The notes beneath the pieces were generated by a model that was given only the letters and a program-made list of their open reading frames with translations, was not told where the DNA came from and ran no database searches. Position numbers and translations under genes: made by a program. Shown piece after piece: positions 14,304-14,352 of a DNA stretch of 14,352 bases. The stretch covers positions 4,371 to 18,722 of the forward strand of contig DEPP01000046.1 of the NCBI GenBank assembly GCA_002358835.1, read 5' to 3'. The number at the start of each line of letters is the position of its first letter. The stretch's first letter is position 1. The stretch is from Bacteroidales bacterium UBA3389. GTDB lineage: Bacteria > Bacteroidota > Bacteroidia > Bacteroidales > P3.

Positions 14304-14352
14304 TAGTCCTGAAAATAAAATCAAGAAACAATTTACTGAAATCAAGATTCAT
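14304..14352 (-). repeat. Intergenic array of the 21-bp unit (array D), cut by the window end
   Basis: On the minus strand, two exact 21-base units at 14325-14345 (begins TTGATTTCAG, ends GTTTC) and 14304-14324 (begins TTGATTTTAT). The end of a third unit (ATGAATC, 14346-14352) is cut off by the window edge. The array begins 8 bases after the arginine deiminase stop codon. Confidence 0.75.

Overview
The window reads as chromosomal DNA of an anaerobic member of the Bacteroidetes, most likely Bacteroidales. The reasons are: AT-rich sequence; the Bacteroidetes gene string bamD - omega-like RNA polymerase subunit - coaBC - porD; a type IX secretion protein (PorD); a bifurcating-type [FeFe]-hydrogenase operon; and repeated matches to the Bacteroidetes promoter (TTTG, about 19 bases, TAnnTTTG) instead of the usual -35/-10 boxes. 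I cannot name a genus.

Layout. (1) 1-1004, minus strand: the start of a hydrogenase operon, hndB followed by a partial hndC that runs off the left edge. (2) 1005-1339: AT-rich intergenic region with the hnd promoter and a 21-bp-period repeat array. (3) 1340-2354, plus strand: a small hypothetical gene overlapped by a wbqC-family gene, closed by a hairpin shared with the convergent operon. (4) 2377-5719, minus strand: bamD, omega, coaBC and porD as one tightly packed operon linking outer-membrane assembly, transcription, coenzyme A synthesis and type IX secretion. (5) 5834-8638, plus strand: mtgA (cell-wall glycosyltransferase), then xerD and a membrane nucleoside-recognition-domain protein that overlap. 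(6) 8625-10724, minus strand: recG, whose end overlaps the preceding gene. (7) 10951-11153, minus strand: tRNA-Gln(TTG) with its own promoter and intrinsic terminator. (8) 11258-14296, plus strand: a fused double-ATPase subunit of a peptide-type ABC transporter, then an arginine deiminase with its own consensus promoter and a hairpin in its leader.

Most genes are housekeeping and none forms an obviously new multigene system. The most unusual structure is non-coding: four intergenic arrays (1241-1325, 6544-6657, 10813-10911, 14304-14352) built from a degenerate 21-bp unit that starts TTKRTTTCAG and commonly ends GAATC or GTTTC. Two of these arrays match over 103 bases without gaps (92 of 103 identical by hand count) in opposite orientations, on either side of xerD - gate protein - recG. 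This looks like a genome-wide interspersed repeat family and is the best candidate here for something undescribed.
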